From positions 1-64,000 of the forward strand of contig JBIOJM010000001.1 of NCBI GenBank assembly GCA_044450785.1: a stretch of 64,000 bases of DNA, in the 5' to 3' direction. Of the stretch, positions 49,156-57,452 are shown piece after piece. The stretch is from JBIOJM01 sp044450785 (GTDB lineage Bacteria; Planctomycetota; Planctomycetia; Isosphaerales; Isosphaeraceae). Numbering within the stretch: position 1 is the first letter of the stretch; the number at the start of each line of letters is the position of its first letter. A program made the translations under genes and the position numbers. Below the pieces are notes generated by a model, which had not been told where the DNA came from, did not search any database, and saw only the letters and a program-made list of their open reading frames with translations.

Positions 49156-49183
49156 GATACCCCCGAGGGGAGCGGCTTCTCAC

Positions 49184-49408
49184 CTACTTCGACCTCTCGC
49201 GCTTGTCCTTGCATGTCCCATCTGGCCTTGGTGATCCTTGCGAGTTTGGTCCTTCCAGTTCCTCGGCGGCATATTCCTTCACCTGGCCGTCTTCCCAGAC
49301 GATCACCGGCGTACCAGTCTGCCTGGCTCGCTCGATGACCTTGGCCGTGGCCTGCCGAAAGGCGGCGTCGACCTTTACCGTGAGTGTGTCCCTGGGCTTG
49401 TCGCTCAT
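49184..49408 (-). CDS. Small antitoxin-like protein downstream of zeta toxin
   Basis: A 74-residue protein: DTLTVKVDAAFRQATAKVIERARQTGTPVIVWEDGQVKEY, then an acidic tail. Small proteins with this TGTPVIVWEDG segment lie beside zeta-type kinases in several bacteria. The ATG is 4 bases after the zeta stop, with GGAG inside the end of the zeta gene as a likely ribosome-binding site, so the two are coupled. Whether it neutralises the toxin is not shown. The more usual order places the antitoxin first. Confidence 0.6.
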   Translation of the reverse strand: MSDKPRDTLTVKVDAAFRQATAKVIERARQTGTPVIVWEDGQVKEYAAEELEGPNSQGSPRPDGTCKDKRERSK

Positions 49409-49412
49409 GTTT

Positions 49413-50012
49413 CTATTCTCCGATGCTGCGTTGAATCTGGTCGAACAGGTCCGCGTCTATTATGGTCAGGCTACCGGCCACCTCCCAAGCGATCAGCGCC
49501 GGGGCAACCCGCGACGAGTCATAAAGCCACCATCGGTCGCATCGTGGTCGGTACAATCGGAAAAAGTTTCTCAGCCCCGAGGCATACCGTCGTCGCACAT
49601 CGGCCTCGGGTACCGCATGTCCCCCTTGAGCCGCCCGGTTGGCCACACGAAGCACGGCCAAGTCGGCGCTCGGGAGCCAGAGGAACAATAGGGCGACGCT
49701 GTAGCCGTCACGCCTCAATCCGTTCAAGAGGCGGGTATAGGTGCGGCCCGAGAGGGTCGTCTCGAACGCGAAGTTTTCCCTGGCGGCAGCAAGTTCGCCG
49801 ATCCGCTCCAGCAGGAGCCGCCCCGCCTTCACGTTCTGGGTCTCGGGGGCGAACGGCGAGAGCCCGACGGCGATCAGGTCGGCGTTGAGGAACTGGCGGC
49901 AGTCCACGAAGTCGGGCAGGAACTCGGCGGCGAACGTGGTCTTCCCGGCACCGTTGGGACCGGCGATCACGTACACCGTGGGCGGCTTGTTCCCGGCCGA
50001 CTCGTTCATCAT
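49413..50012 (-). CDS. Zeta-toxin family kinase
   Basis: About 199 residues. The P-loop is VIAGPNGAGKTTFAAEF. Then come CRQFLNADLIAVGLSPF (substrate-binding Asp), FAFETTLSGRTYTRLL and VALLFLWLPSADLAVLRV, all as in zeta toxins, which phosphorylate UDP-N-acetylglucosamine or related nucleotide sugars. It lacks the large N-terminal extension of PezT. The ATG at 50012 (or 50009) overlaps the stop of a small upstream frame (TGATG), and the small downstream gene follows after 4 bases. The longer frame to 50192 has a different character and is not used. The module sits in an accessory patch with transposase and phage-defence debris. Confidence 0.85.
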   Translation of the reverse strand: MMNESAGNKPPTVYVIAGPNGAGKTTFAAEFLPDFVDCRQFLNADLIAVGLSPFAPETQNVKAGRLLLERIGELAAARENFAFETTLSGRTYTRLLNGLRRDGYSVALLFLWLPSADLAVLRVANRAAQGGHAVPEADVRRRYASGLRNFFRLYRPRCDRWWLYDSSRVAPALIAWEVAGSLTIIDADLFDQIQRSIGE

Positions 50013-50143
50013 TTCGCCGTTCGCCTTCCGCCTTTCTCGGGCGGTTTCCAGTTGCGGATATTGTCGAGGGTCAACCCGAGTTCGTGGGTGTCGTTCTCCA
50101 GCAGGCTCCTGGAGGTCGGAAAGGATGTATCGTTGAAAGTCAA
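50009..50143 (-). CDS. Small ORF coupled to the zeta gene
   Basis: A 44-codon frame beginning with a TTG, ending LLENDTHELGLTLDNIRNWKPPEKGG and stopping at 50009-50011, overlapping the zeta start as TGATG. The content of the last 25 residues (acidic, then Trp-Lys-Pro-Pro, basic) is not random-looking. It could be a small upstream partner or the end of a longer lost gene. There is no recognised family. Confidence is low because the frame is short. Confidence 0.3.
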   Translation of the reverse strand: MTFNDTSFPTSRSLLENDTHELGLTLDNIRNWKPPEKGGRRTAK

Positions 50144-50352
50144 ATGCGTAGATATTCAGAGGCTCATTGCACTGATTGCACGGTATAGCCACTGCTCGCC
50201 AACTGCCCGGCCCGCGATGGCAAAACCACGACCCACATCCGCGAGCACTTTAGCTGCATCGAGCCGGTCTTGGAAGTCGCCGGCGTCGAGTTCGTCCTTG
50301 TTGAGCGGAAAACATGACGGCGGTCGATGAGGTAAAGCCATTAATTGGCCGC

Positions 50353-51051
50353 TCAGACTCGCCGCGCCTGAGGATCCCAAATGTACTTGTGAAGCTGTAA
50401 CTGAAACCGCACGTGAAGCCCTGTTTGGAGAAGCCAGTTGGCGAGCTCTTGCGGAGTCACGGAATCGAAGACGCCGCTCAGGAGGACTGTAAATCGTCGG
50501 TCGAGATCTCGAACGCGGATGGTCTCCTCCGTCCAGTCGAAGTCCCGTTTCGATGCGATGACGAACTTGATCTGATCCGAGGCCTTCAACAACTCAAGGT
50601 TCGCCCAGAGATTGTTCTCACACTCTCCGCTATCGGGACATTTCAAGTCCATGATGATGTGGGCGCGCGGGTCGACACCCTCTATCGACACCGTGCCGCT
50701 AGTCTCAAGCAGGACCGTAAGCCCGGCGTCGGCGAGACGGGTCATGAGCTTGAGCGCCTCTTCTTGGAGGAGGGGCTCGCCTCCCGTGAGCTCGACGAGC
50801 GGGCATCCGAAAGAGAGGACCTTCTCCAGAACATCGTCGATCGAGAATGGGTTACCCTCGTTGAACGCGTGTGGGGTGTCGCACCAGACGCAGCGGGCCG
50901 AGCAACCGGTGAGACGAACGAAAACGCAGGGGAGACCGGCGAAGGTTGACTCTCCCTGAATGCTCCGGTAAATCTCATGCACGAGGAGCTGACCGGCTGC
51001 TTTCCTCTTGAGCGGTTCGAGTCGACTTGCCTGGACGACCGGCAGCATCAT
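50353..51051 (-). CDS. queE: 7-carboxy-7-deazaguanine synthase
   Basis: A 232-residue radical SAM enzyme. VHEIYRSIQGESTFAG is followed by the C-x3-C-x2-C cluster motif CSARCVWCDTPHAF, then VELTGGEPLLQ and VLLETSGT. QueE converts carboxy-tetrahydropterin to 7-carboxy-7-deazaguanine, for queuosine or for DNA 7-deazaguanine modifications. The start at 51051 (MMLPVVQASR) is preferred over 51123, whose extra 24 residues are not conserved. The other queuosine genes (queC, queD, queF) are not in the window. The gene is surrounded by accessory and broken genes. Confidence 0.92.
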   Translation of the reverse strand: MMLPVVQASRLEPLKRKAAGQLLVHEIYRSIQGESTFAGLPCVFVRLTGCSARCVWCDTPHAFNEGNPFSIDDVLEKVLSFGCPLVELTGGEPLLQEEALKLMTRLADAGLTVLLETSGTVSIEGVDPRAHIIMDLKCPDSGECENNLWANLELLKASDQIKFVIASKRDFDWTEETIRVRDLDRRFTVLLSGVFDSVTPQELANWLLQTGLHVRFQLQLHKYIWDPQARRV

Positions 51052-51433
51052 GGCTACTTCCCCGTTCTTTGGGATTCCTGTTTCACAATCCGGCCCGTCC
51101 GTGGGGCAGCCTGAGACTTTCAATCCCGATCATAGTAATATTATAATATGTTTGAATACAAGATGGTGACGTTCCATTTTAGGACTCCAATTATGTCACC
51201 TACCTTTTGTCAGAGATAGAGATTTCAGAAAAGGCCGATGTAAGAAAAGAGGCAAATGGTAGAGGTGTTTTCAAGTATTTGCACACAACACAAAAGCTGC
51301 CTAGTCACTAGCCTGGATTCCCACGGAGGGAAAACGGCCTAACAAAATGGATATTACGATTAAAGATATCAGCCGAAATCATAATGTTAGTTTTCGACTT
51401 TACACCACGCTCGGCCAACACGCATGGATGAGG
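51052..51433. other. AT-rich intergenic stretch ahead of queE
   Basis: No gene supported. Around 51131-51151 it contains CATAGTAATATTATAATATG, in which TATAAT occurs on both strands; it may serve as a -10 box for queE. The whole 51130-51440 segment has low GC compared with the rest of the window, suggesting a foreign origin or the flank of a mobile element. Confidence 0.4.
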
Positions 51434-52010
51434 CTATCCAAAGACGAACTTCAATCGCTTGCCGCCTAGCCAGGGGACCCCGATCCCCATCTTGTCGAAC
51501 CCTGCGGCGACCAGGAGGGGGTTGTGCGCCCGCTTCTGGAACTTGACCACGATCGCCTCCTTGGTGATCGTGATGTTCGCCGAGGCGTTGATGAAGTCGA
51601 GGAACAAATGACGGGACTTGGTGGTCTCGTAACCATTGCCGACGCGGACCGCCAGCAGGCGATACAGACTGCTGGCCATCAACGTCAATTGCAGATCGCA
51701 GTTGACCTTCATCGCCACTGCCGAGCTTAACGCGTCCATGTGGAAGAAGTCGATGCCGTCCTCAATGCTGTTCTCGATGAGCATCCGCTTGGCGTAGCGG
51801 CCGATGAAGTTGCATGCCGAACGGGTCAACTGGTTCGTCAACAGCAGGGTGGGTTCCTCATGCCCCAAGTCGGTGATGGTCAACTGGCGGAGCGGGCCAT
51901 CGTAGCCCTTCAGCGTGATCCGGCGATCCAGGACGCGTGGCGTCTTATAGACACGGGAAACGCTCTCGAGCTCGATCCGCTGCCCATTCCGTCGTCGCCG
52001 CTCTGCTCAC
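51434..52010 (-). mobile_element. DDE transposase, C-terminal remnant
   Basis: The frame extends upstream past its first start to about 52010: QRIELESVSRVYKTPR, then ITDLGHEEPTLLLTNQ and IENSIEDGIDFFHMDALSS. It ends with ASSLYRLLAVRVGNGYE and KRAHNPLLVAAGFDKM and a GGKRLKFVFG finish. This is the C-terminal half of an IS4/IS1380-like DDE transposase, including the catalytic Glu region (ENSIEDGIDFFH). The N-terminal half with both Asp residues is missing. It is probably immobile. No terminal inverted repeats were identified. Confidence 0.7.
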
Positions 52011-52059
52011 GGCGTCAGAGGCCGAAAAGGGCCATCGGGAGACGCAATCCGTTGAAAAG

Positions 52060-52280
52060 GAGCAGCGGGCCAGGGATTCCGGCGGCAAGCTGGGTAGCCT
52101 CCACGTCAAATGCGTGGTCGCCGACGGTCGCTGGTTATTCCTGTCGAGCGCGGATTTGACGGACTATGCGTTTACAATCAACATGGAGCTGGGGTTGCTG
52201 ATCACGGGGGAGATTTACCCAATCGCATCGAACGCCATTTCGACCGGCTCATCGATCTAGGAACACCTGAGAAACTATGA
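52060..52280 (+). pseudogene. Phospholipase-D-like C-terminal remnant (DrmC-like)
   Basis: The plus-strand frame carries LHVKCVVADGRWLFLSSADL and TINMELGLLITG, an HKD motif (H-x-K-x4-D) with the following Ser/Asn strand, as in the DISARM nuclease-like protein DrmC and related PLD enzymes. The frame then changes: the +1 frame continues ERHFDRLIDLGTPEKL to TGA at 52278-52280, the expected natural end, so a frameshift lies near 52210. The first half of the protein is gone, and the transposase remnant abuts it in the opposite direction. Confidence 0.55.
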
Positions 52281-52315
52281 CATATCTACGATTAACAGCC
52301 CACTCATGATGCTTG

Positions 52316-53917
52316 CTAATGCTTCGGCCCGGGCGCGACCAGTGGACCCAAGAGCGGCAGCATCGTCCCGAGAAACAAAACGACCAAGACGATGATCGGC
52401 GCCATCATCCCCAGGCTCAGGCCGTCAAAGAGAGCACGGATCAGCGGGGGCAAGAGCACCAAAGAAGGGATCGAACAGAGAACCGTTGCGACCCAGGCCG
52501 GAGCCGATCCTGGCCGCAACCGGACCGATATGCCCAGGCCCAGCAGTCCAGAAAGGGCCGGCCAGACGAATAGATAGCTGGCGCCGGGAAGCCAAAGTGC
52601 GGTGGCGAGCGACAGGATGACCCACCAGAAGAATGCGCCGAGGCAAAGCGCCTCCGGCGATCGCCGGCTTCCCGACCAGCGCTCCACGAGCAGGGTCACC
52701 GCCGTCGTGAGGGCAGCGAACCCGGTCAAGATCGGCACGTCGAACTTCTGCCAAGGGAAGTCAGCTCCGTCGAAAAGCCCCCGCAGTACGTACCAGAGGA
52801 TCCACACGGTGGCGAGAGACGCCCACATCGCCACGAAGAAGATGCCGGCACCAGCCACCAGGTCGACAAGCCGCATGCGCCCGGTCCGCACGCTGATGAT
52901 GGCTACCAGCAGGAAAAGCACAGCCGCGGCGAGAGCCAGCGGCAAGACCCTTTCCATCGCGTAAGACACCACGACCCGGCTCAGGATCGAGGTATAGATC
53001 ACATCGTTGCGTTTTGTGTTGTCGAGGTCGAGCCGGCCGAGTTGCCGGGCCGTCGCCAGCGCATTTTCACCTTGATGCTGAAGGGTGCGCGGATCGAGGT
53101 TCTCCGGTGTGTCCTCCGGTGAGTGGTAAAAGGCCAGCCCCGCGCTGAAGGTGAAGTTCAAGCCTCCCATCCCGGCTCGCTTGAAGATCGTCAGGTCAGT
53201 GTCATTGGGCAGGATTCGGTAGATATCCATGCTCAGTGAGGTAGCCAGCGGGTGGGGTGCAGCCCGCGCGTACTGGCGAACCAACCAGCCGTTCCCCTCG
53301 CTCGTCTCGAACATGATCGATGGACCGGAATTGCCGCGCGCGTCGAAGTTGAGCACGACGCCGGTCTCCTTGGCCCAGGGATGCTCGTCGACAAACAACC
53401 GCGAGCCGTGGAAGCCGTTCTCCTCACCGTCATCAAAGAGCACGATCACGTCGCGGTCAAGCAGTGGGCTGGCTTTCAGGGCGCGCAAGGTCTCGAGCAC
53501 CACGACCACGCCCGAGGCGTCATCACTCGCGCCGGGGCCGACGGGAACCGAATCGTAGTGGGCGCAGAGCAGCAGGGCTTTCTTACCCGGCGGGCCTTGT
53601 CCCTTGAGCCGCGTGAGGACGTTTCGCGCCGGCGAATCTGAGCTCTTGGGCGACTGGATCTCGGGTACAAGTCCGAGCTCCGCCAATTTCTGGACCAGGA
53701 CCCCCCGAACGCGGTCCGCTTCCGGAGAGCCCATGGGGTGTGGCGCGCGGGCGATCGCCTCGACCTGCTTCTGGGCGCGACCTGCGGCAAATTGGTCGGC
53801 AGGGGCGTCGGCCGGCTGGGCGGGAGGAGGCTTCTGCGCGTCGATTCCGAACCAGGAAACGGCGATCACCCAGGCGACGGCTACCCAAGACAGCCAGCGA
53901 CGATCGTGCTCGTTCAT
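52316..53917 (-). CDS. Membrane-bound M28 peptidase
   Basis: A 533-residue protein. After an N-terminal helix (WVAVAWVIAVSWFGI) the M28 aminopeptidase domain shows metal ligands in ALLLCAHYDSVPVGPG (His), GASDDASGVVVVLE (Asp), FDDGEENGFHGSRL (Glu pair) and NFDARGNSG (Asp), with a final His in FYHSPEDTPENL. The second half has six to seven hydrophobic helices, an arrangement known from vacuolar-type membrane aminopeptidases. It removes N-terminal residues from peptides, probably outside the inner membrane. No operon partner is obvious. Confidence 0.92.
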   Translation of the reverse strand: MNEHDRRWLSWVAVAWVIAVSWFGIDAQKPPPAQPADAPADQFAAGRAQKQVEAIARAPHPMGSPEADRVRGVLVQKLAELGLVPEIQSPKSSDSPARNVLTRLKGQGPPGKKALLLCAHYDSVPVGPGASDDASGVVVVLETLRALKASPLLDRDVIVLFDDGEENGFHGSRLFVDEHPWAKETGVVLNFDARGNSGPSIMFETSEGNGWLVRQYARAAPHPLATSLSMDIYRILPNDTDLTIFKRAGMGGLNFTFSAGLAFYHSPEDTPENLDPRTLQHQGENALATARQLGRLDLDNTKRNDVIYTSILSRVVVSYAMERVLPLALAAAVLFLLVAIISVRTGRMRLVDLVAGAGIFFVAMWASLATVWILWYVLRGLFDGADFPWQKFDVPILTGFAALTTAVTLLVERWSGSRRSPEALCLGAFFWWVILSLATALWLPGASYLFVWPALSGLLGLGISVRLRPGSAPAWVATVLCSIPSLVLLPPLIRALFDGLSLGMMAPIIVLVVLFLGTMLPLLGPLVAPGPKH

Positions 53918-53935
53918 GTCGTCTACCGCACTGGT

Positions 53936-54118
53936 TCATCCCTCGATGGCCGATCGCCACCGCCTCGGGACAGCTTCCCAGGCAGATTGACAGGTCGATT
54001 CGAGCGCGACGGGAACGTGCCCGCCCGCTTTGAGGCACAGGGGCATCTCCGGCTGAGCGTCGCCGACGGCCACAGGCTCGACGAAGGCGCGCACGCCCAT
54101 CTCCGCTTCGTATTTCAT
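53936..54118 (-). CDS. Small hypothetical protein upstream of M28 peptidase
   Basis: A 60-residue frame beginning MKYEAEMGVRAFVEPVAVGD and ending 19 bases before the M28 start. The open frame extends upstream without a start to about 54190 and then hits a stop. The amino-acid content is ordinary and not shadow-like, but no family is recognised. Could be a small gene co-transcribed with the peptidase or a spurious frame. Confidence 0.3.
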   Translation of the reverse strand: MKYEAEMGVRAFVEPVAVGDAQPEMPLCLKAGGHVPVALESTCQSAWEAVPRRWRSAIEG

Positions 54119-54266
54119 CGCTACGCAAACGGTCCACCGGCAAGCAGACAGGCGCAGGCGGATTGTGCTGAAGCGTCTTAACTTGACGGACGTGTCGGGT
54201 CAAATCTATCGTGTCGTTGGCTTTATCGGTGGATGCGTCGTCAGTTGTGTTTCGACAGAGGTGCTC

Positions 54267-55226
54267 ATGCGCCTTGGTTCACCAGGTTCCGGACCACGGC
54301 GACGGCTTCGGCGCTGGACAATCGCCGTTGCGACCGTCCTGGTTATCTGGCTGCTGATCTCTTCGGCGGTGGCTTTTCGTCTTACCCGGCGCCCCCAGTT
54401 GCGATTCGAAGAGCCAGCGCCGCGAGTGGCCTGGGGTCCGCTCGAGAACCATCGCATCAAGACGAGCGACGGCCAGGAGATCGGCGCGTGGTTTGTTGAT
54501 GGTCGCGACGACGCCCCGAGCGTGCTTGTGCTTCACGGCAATCGAGGGAGCCGCCGCAACAGCCTGAGCCGGGCCGAGATGTTTGTATCCCAGGGATACG
54601 CCGTGCTGATGCTTTCGCTTCGAGCTCACGGCGATTCCACGGGCGATTACCACGACATCGGCTTCAGCGCTCGCCGGGATGTCTGTGCCGCGATTGAGTT
54701 CCTTGAAACTCATCGCGCCGGCCAGCCGGTGCTGATCGTAGGCACGTCGATGGGAGCAGCCGCGGCAATCTTTGCCGCCGGCGAGCTCGGTCACCGGGTC
54801 CAGGGTTACGTCCTGGAAAGTCCCTACCAGGACTTGAAGATCGCGACGTGGAATCGAACCGAGGTCTACTTACCCGCTGTGCTCAGCCATGTCGCCTATA
54901 CGGGCTTGAGGATTGTCGGTCCTCTCTTTCTGCCTGACCTGGAGAAGATTTCACCACTCAAGGCGATTGCTGGAATTCCCAACGACGTGCCGGTCCTGAT
55001 CCTGGCGGGCGACGCCGATCGCCTGGCTCGTCCAGAGGAAGCACAGGCCCTCCATCGCGAAGTCGCAGCACACGGCCGGTTACTGCTCTTTCCGGGTGCC
55101 GGACATGGCGACCTGTTCAGATCCGCGCCGGTCCTTTATGCGCGCACGGTCCTTGATTTCTGCGGCGAGATCTCAAACTTTGCCCAGATCAGCTCATTAA
55201 ACAGCTTGCTGGACCGGGATGAGTAG
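54267..55226 (+). CDS. Alpha/beta hydrolase with membrane anchor
   Basis: About 319 residues. A single N-terminal hydrophobic helix (WTIAVATVLVIWLLISSAVAF) precedes an alpha/beta-hydrolase fold. The family features are SVLVLHGNRGSRRNSL (oxyanion), LIVGTSMGAAAAIFA (nucleophile Ser in GTSMG), LILAGDADRLARP (Asp) and FPGAGHGDLF (His). The domain order resembles the BAAT/dienelactone-hydrolase-like peptidases (S9/YfhR-like). The substrate is unknown. The ATG at 54267, with GAGGT upstream, is preferred over the longer frame from 54165. Confidence 0.85.
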   Translation: MRLGSPGSGPRRRLRRWTIAVATVLVIWLLISSAVAFRLTRRPQLRFEEPAPRVAWGPLENHRIKTSDGQEIGAWFVDGRDDAPSVLVLHGNRGSRRNSLSRAEMFVSQGYAVLMLSLRAHGDSTGDYHDIGFSARRDVCAAIEFLETHRAGQPVLIVGTSMGAAAAIFAAGELGHRVQGYVLESPYQDLKIATWNRTEVYLPAVLSHVAYTGLRIVGPLFLPDLEKISPLKAIAGIPNDVPVLILAGDADRLARPEEAQALHREVAAHGRLLLFPGAGHGDLFRSAPVLYARTVLDFCGEISNFAQISSLNSLLDRDE

Positions 55227-55244
55227 ACAGTTGTTGGGGAGCGA

Positions 55245-56219
55245 TCAAGTCCTCGGCCGCGATCCCCGTCCCTTGCCGCCGGCTAACGGATCGGCGCCGC
55301 CGTCCAAGGGCTGGCCGGCCTTAGTGGCGTCGAGCCGGGCCTGGATCGCCGCGGCGTAGTCAGGCGAGAGCTCGAAGCCGACGAACCGCCGGTCCAGCTT
55401 CTTGGCGACAGCCAGCGTGGTGCCACTGCCTCCGAACGGGTCGAGGACGACCTCAGCAGGGTTTGAGCACGCGCGGATGATCCGGCCCAAGACCTGTTCG
55501 GGCATCTGACAGCCGTGCCAGCCCGCGCGCTCCTTGAACGTGCCGCAGACGCGCGGGACGTACCAGGTGTCACTCTCGGGGGTGAATCCGTCGGGGACAT
55601 CCTGCGGGCGGAGAATCCAGGTGTCGTCCGGCAACCGTCCCTCGGGGTTGGCCCGCGCGTCGAAGTAGATTAACTGCCGCGCCGACGGGACGCGGATCTC
55701 ACGGTCGTTGAAAGTAAAACGTTTGGGGTCCTTCACGAAGTGAAACAGGTGAGCGTGACTGCGCGCAAATTTCTTGGTGCAGTGGACCCCAAACGTATAG
55801 TACCAAATCACCCAGCTTCGCAGCGACAAGCCCAGCTCGCGGTGAAACAAGACCTTCAACTCGGCGGCGAACTCGTCGCCGATTGCTAGCCAGAACGCGC
55901 CACTCGGCTTGAGGACACGCACGACCTCACGGCCCCAGGCCAGGCTCCAGTCGATGTAGGCATCGGCGTCGCGCCGGTCGTCGTAGATATCGTAATCATA
56001 GCCGATATTAAACGGAGGGTCGGCGAAAATCAGGTCGATCGTCCCGGCCTCGAGCATGGGGAAAAGCTTGAGGCAGTCACCTGTGTGCAACCGATCGAGC
56101 TCCAGTGGGGAGGTGGGGTGGAGCGCAGAGGGTGGGTTGTGAGGTCCGGGAGGATCAAGGTCCAGGTCAGAGTTCGGGTTCGGGAGGCGGCCAGGGTTGG
56201 AAGACATCGGGTGGTTCAA
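55245..56219 (-). CDS. DNA methyltransferase (N6-adenine/N4-cytosine, beta class)
   Basis: A 324-residue protein. LDRLHTGDCLKLFPML is followed by DLIFADPPFNIGYDYD (motif IV, DPPF), then a target-recognition stretch, and finally VVLDPFGGSGTTLAVAKKLDRRFVGFEL (motif I, FGGSGTT). Motif IV before motif I is the beta arrangement, as in M.HinfI and CcrM. It uses S-adenosylmethionine; the recognition site is unknown. No restriction endonuclease is adjacent, so it is an orphan. The start overlaps the stop of the sigma-54 activator gene by four bases (ATGA), coupling both. The first 40 residues are low-complexity and Pro-rich. A role in gene control or in protecting against a lost nuclease is equally possible. 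Confidence 0.9.
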   Translation of the reverse strand: MNHPMSSNPGRLPNPNSDLDLDPPGPHNPPSALHPTSPLELDRLHTGDCLKLFPMLEAGTIDLIFADPPFNIGYDYDIYDDRRDADAYIDWSLAWGREVVRVLKPSGAFWLAIGDEFAAELKVLFHRELGLSLRSWVIWYYTFGVHCTKKFARSHAHLFHFVKDPKRFTFNDREIRVPSARQLIYFDARANPEGRLPDDTWILRPQDVPDGFTPESDTWYVPRVCGTFKERAGWHGCQMPEQVLGRIIRACSNPAEVVLDPFGGSGTTLAVAKKLDRRFVGFELSPDYAAAIQARLDATKAGQPLDGGADPLAGGKGRGSRPRT

Positions 56220-57439
56220 TCCTCGTCATTAGGGAAGGCCGGCTCGCCGGGCCGGGGAAGGTTTTCTGAATCCTCGTTGTGATCTCGATCGCTGGTGTTG
56301 CCGTTGCGTCTGCTGCCGGCGGCCGCAGGGTCAGGCATGTCGGTGGCCGCTCCGGCGTCGGTGTCATCCAGCCGGTATTCGGAGAGCTTTTTGTGCAACG
56401 TGTTGCGGTTGATGCCCAATCGAGAGGCGGCCTTGATCTGGACGCGGTCGCAGCTTTGGAGGACCTGCTGAATCAGCTCGCGCTCGACCCGGCCGACGAT
56501 GCGGCCGTACAAATCGTTAGCGGTGGGTCCGGCGGTGCTGATGCCCTGGCGGACCAGCTCAGCGCAGAGTGTCATCAGATCACTGCCGCCGGCCCGGGGC
56601 CGGATTGGGCGAGGCGCCGTCTGGCCGCGCAGTTGCGGTGGCAAGTGCTCGACGGTCAGCTCCGGCCCCGTGCCGAGGATCACCGCCCGCTCGACATAGT
56701 TCTGCAGTTCGCGGACATTCCCCGGCCAGTCGTGATCGCGCAAGAGCCGCATCGCCTCGGCGTGGACACGGCGCATGTCACGCCGGTTTTGCTCGGTGAA
56801 CCGGTTGAGGAAGAACAGCACGAGGGGCTCGATGTCCTCACGTCGTTCGCGCAAGGAGGGAAGGTAGATCGGCACCACGTTGAGCCGGTAGTACAGATCT
56901 TCGCGGAACCGGCCGGCCTCGATTTCCTCGAAGAGGTCGCGGTTGGTGGCGGCGATGATTCGGGTGTCGACCTTCTTGGTGTTGTTATCGCCAACCCGCT
57001 CGAACTCCCCTTCCTGCAAGACGCGGAGCAGCTTGACCTGCAGCTTGGGCGAGGTGCTGTTGATCTCGTCGAGGAAGATACTGCCGGTATGCGCCGCCTC
57101 GAACCGGCCGGTGCGATTGTCGACGGCGCCGGTAAACGAGCCCTTGACGTGGCCGAACAACTCACTTTCCAGCAGGCTTTCGGTCAAGGCACCGCAGTTG
57201 ACCCGGATGTAGGGGCCGGTCGAGCGCGGGCTGAGGTCATGGACAGCGCGCGCGATCAGCTCCTTACCAGTCCCGGTCTCGCCGACAATCAGGACGCAGG
57301 CGCGCGACGGGGCGACCTGGCGGGTGATCCGGGCGACATCGCGCAGGCCTGGGCTACAGCCAATAACGCCCGGCAGCGTGAATTCCCCGCCGGGTCGAAG
57401 CCCTGGTGCGCCGGTGATCGATCTCGGGTCAAGGGGCAT
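56216..57439 (-). CDS. Sigma-54 activator without receiver domain
   Basis: A 407-residue protein. The AAA+ domain begins almost at once: VLIVGETGTGKELIARAVHD (Walker A), SELFGHVKGSFTGAVDNR, in which the usual GAFTGA loop has Ser in place of the first Ala, then GSIFLDEINSTSPKLQ (Walker B) and DWPGNVRELQNYVER. The C-terminal Fis-type helix-turn-helix is IKAASRLGINRNTLHKKL. There is no N-terminal receiver, GAF or PAS domain; only 25 residues precede the AAA+ part. It needs sigma-54 to open promoters. The gene follows the HEAT protein by 13 bases and overlaps the methyltransferase gene, so the three form one operon. Confidence 0.92.
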   Translation of the reverse strand: MPLDPRSITGAPGLRPGGEFTLPGVIGCSPGLRDVARITRQVAPSRACVLIVGETGTGKELIARAVHDLSPRSTGPYIRVNCGALTESLLESELFGHVKGSFTGAVDNRTGRFEAAHTGSIFLDEINSTSPKLQVKLLRVLQEGEFERVGDNNTKKVDTRIIAATNRDLFEEIEAGRFREDLYYRLNVVPIYLPSLRERREDIEPLVLFFLNRFTEQNRRDMRRVHAEAMRLLRDHDWPGNVRELQNYVERAVILGTGPELTVEHLPPQLRGQTAPRPIRPRAGGSDLMTLCAELVRQGISTAGPTANDLYGRIVGRVERELIQQVLQSCDRVQIKAASRLGINRNTLHKKLSEYRLDDTDAGAATDMPDPAAAGSRRNGNTSDRDHNEDSENLPRPGEPAFPNDED

Positions 57440-57452
57440 GGCCGCGCATCCT

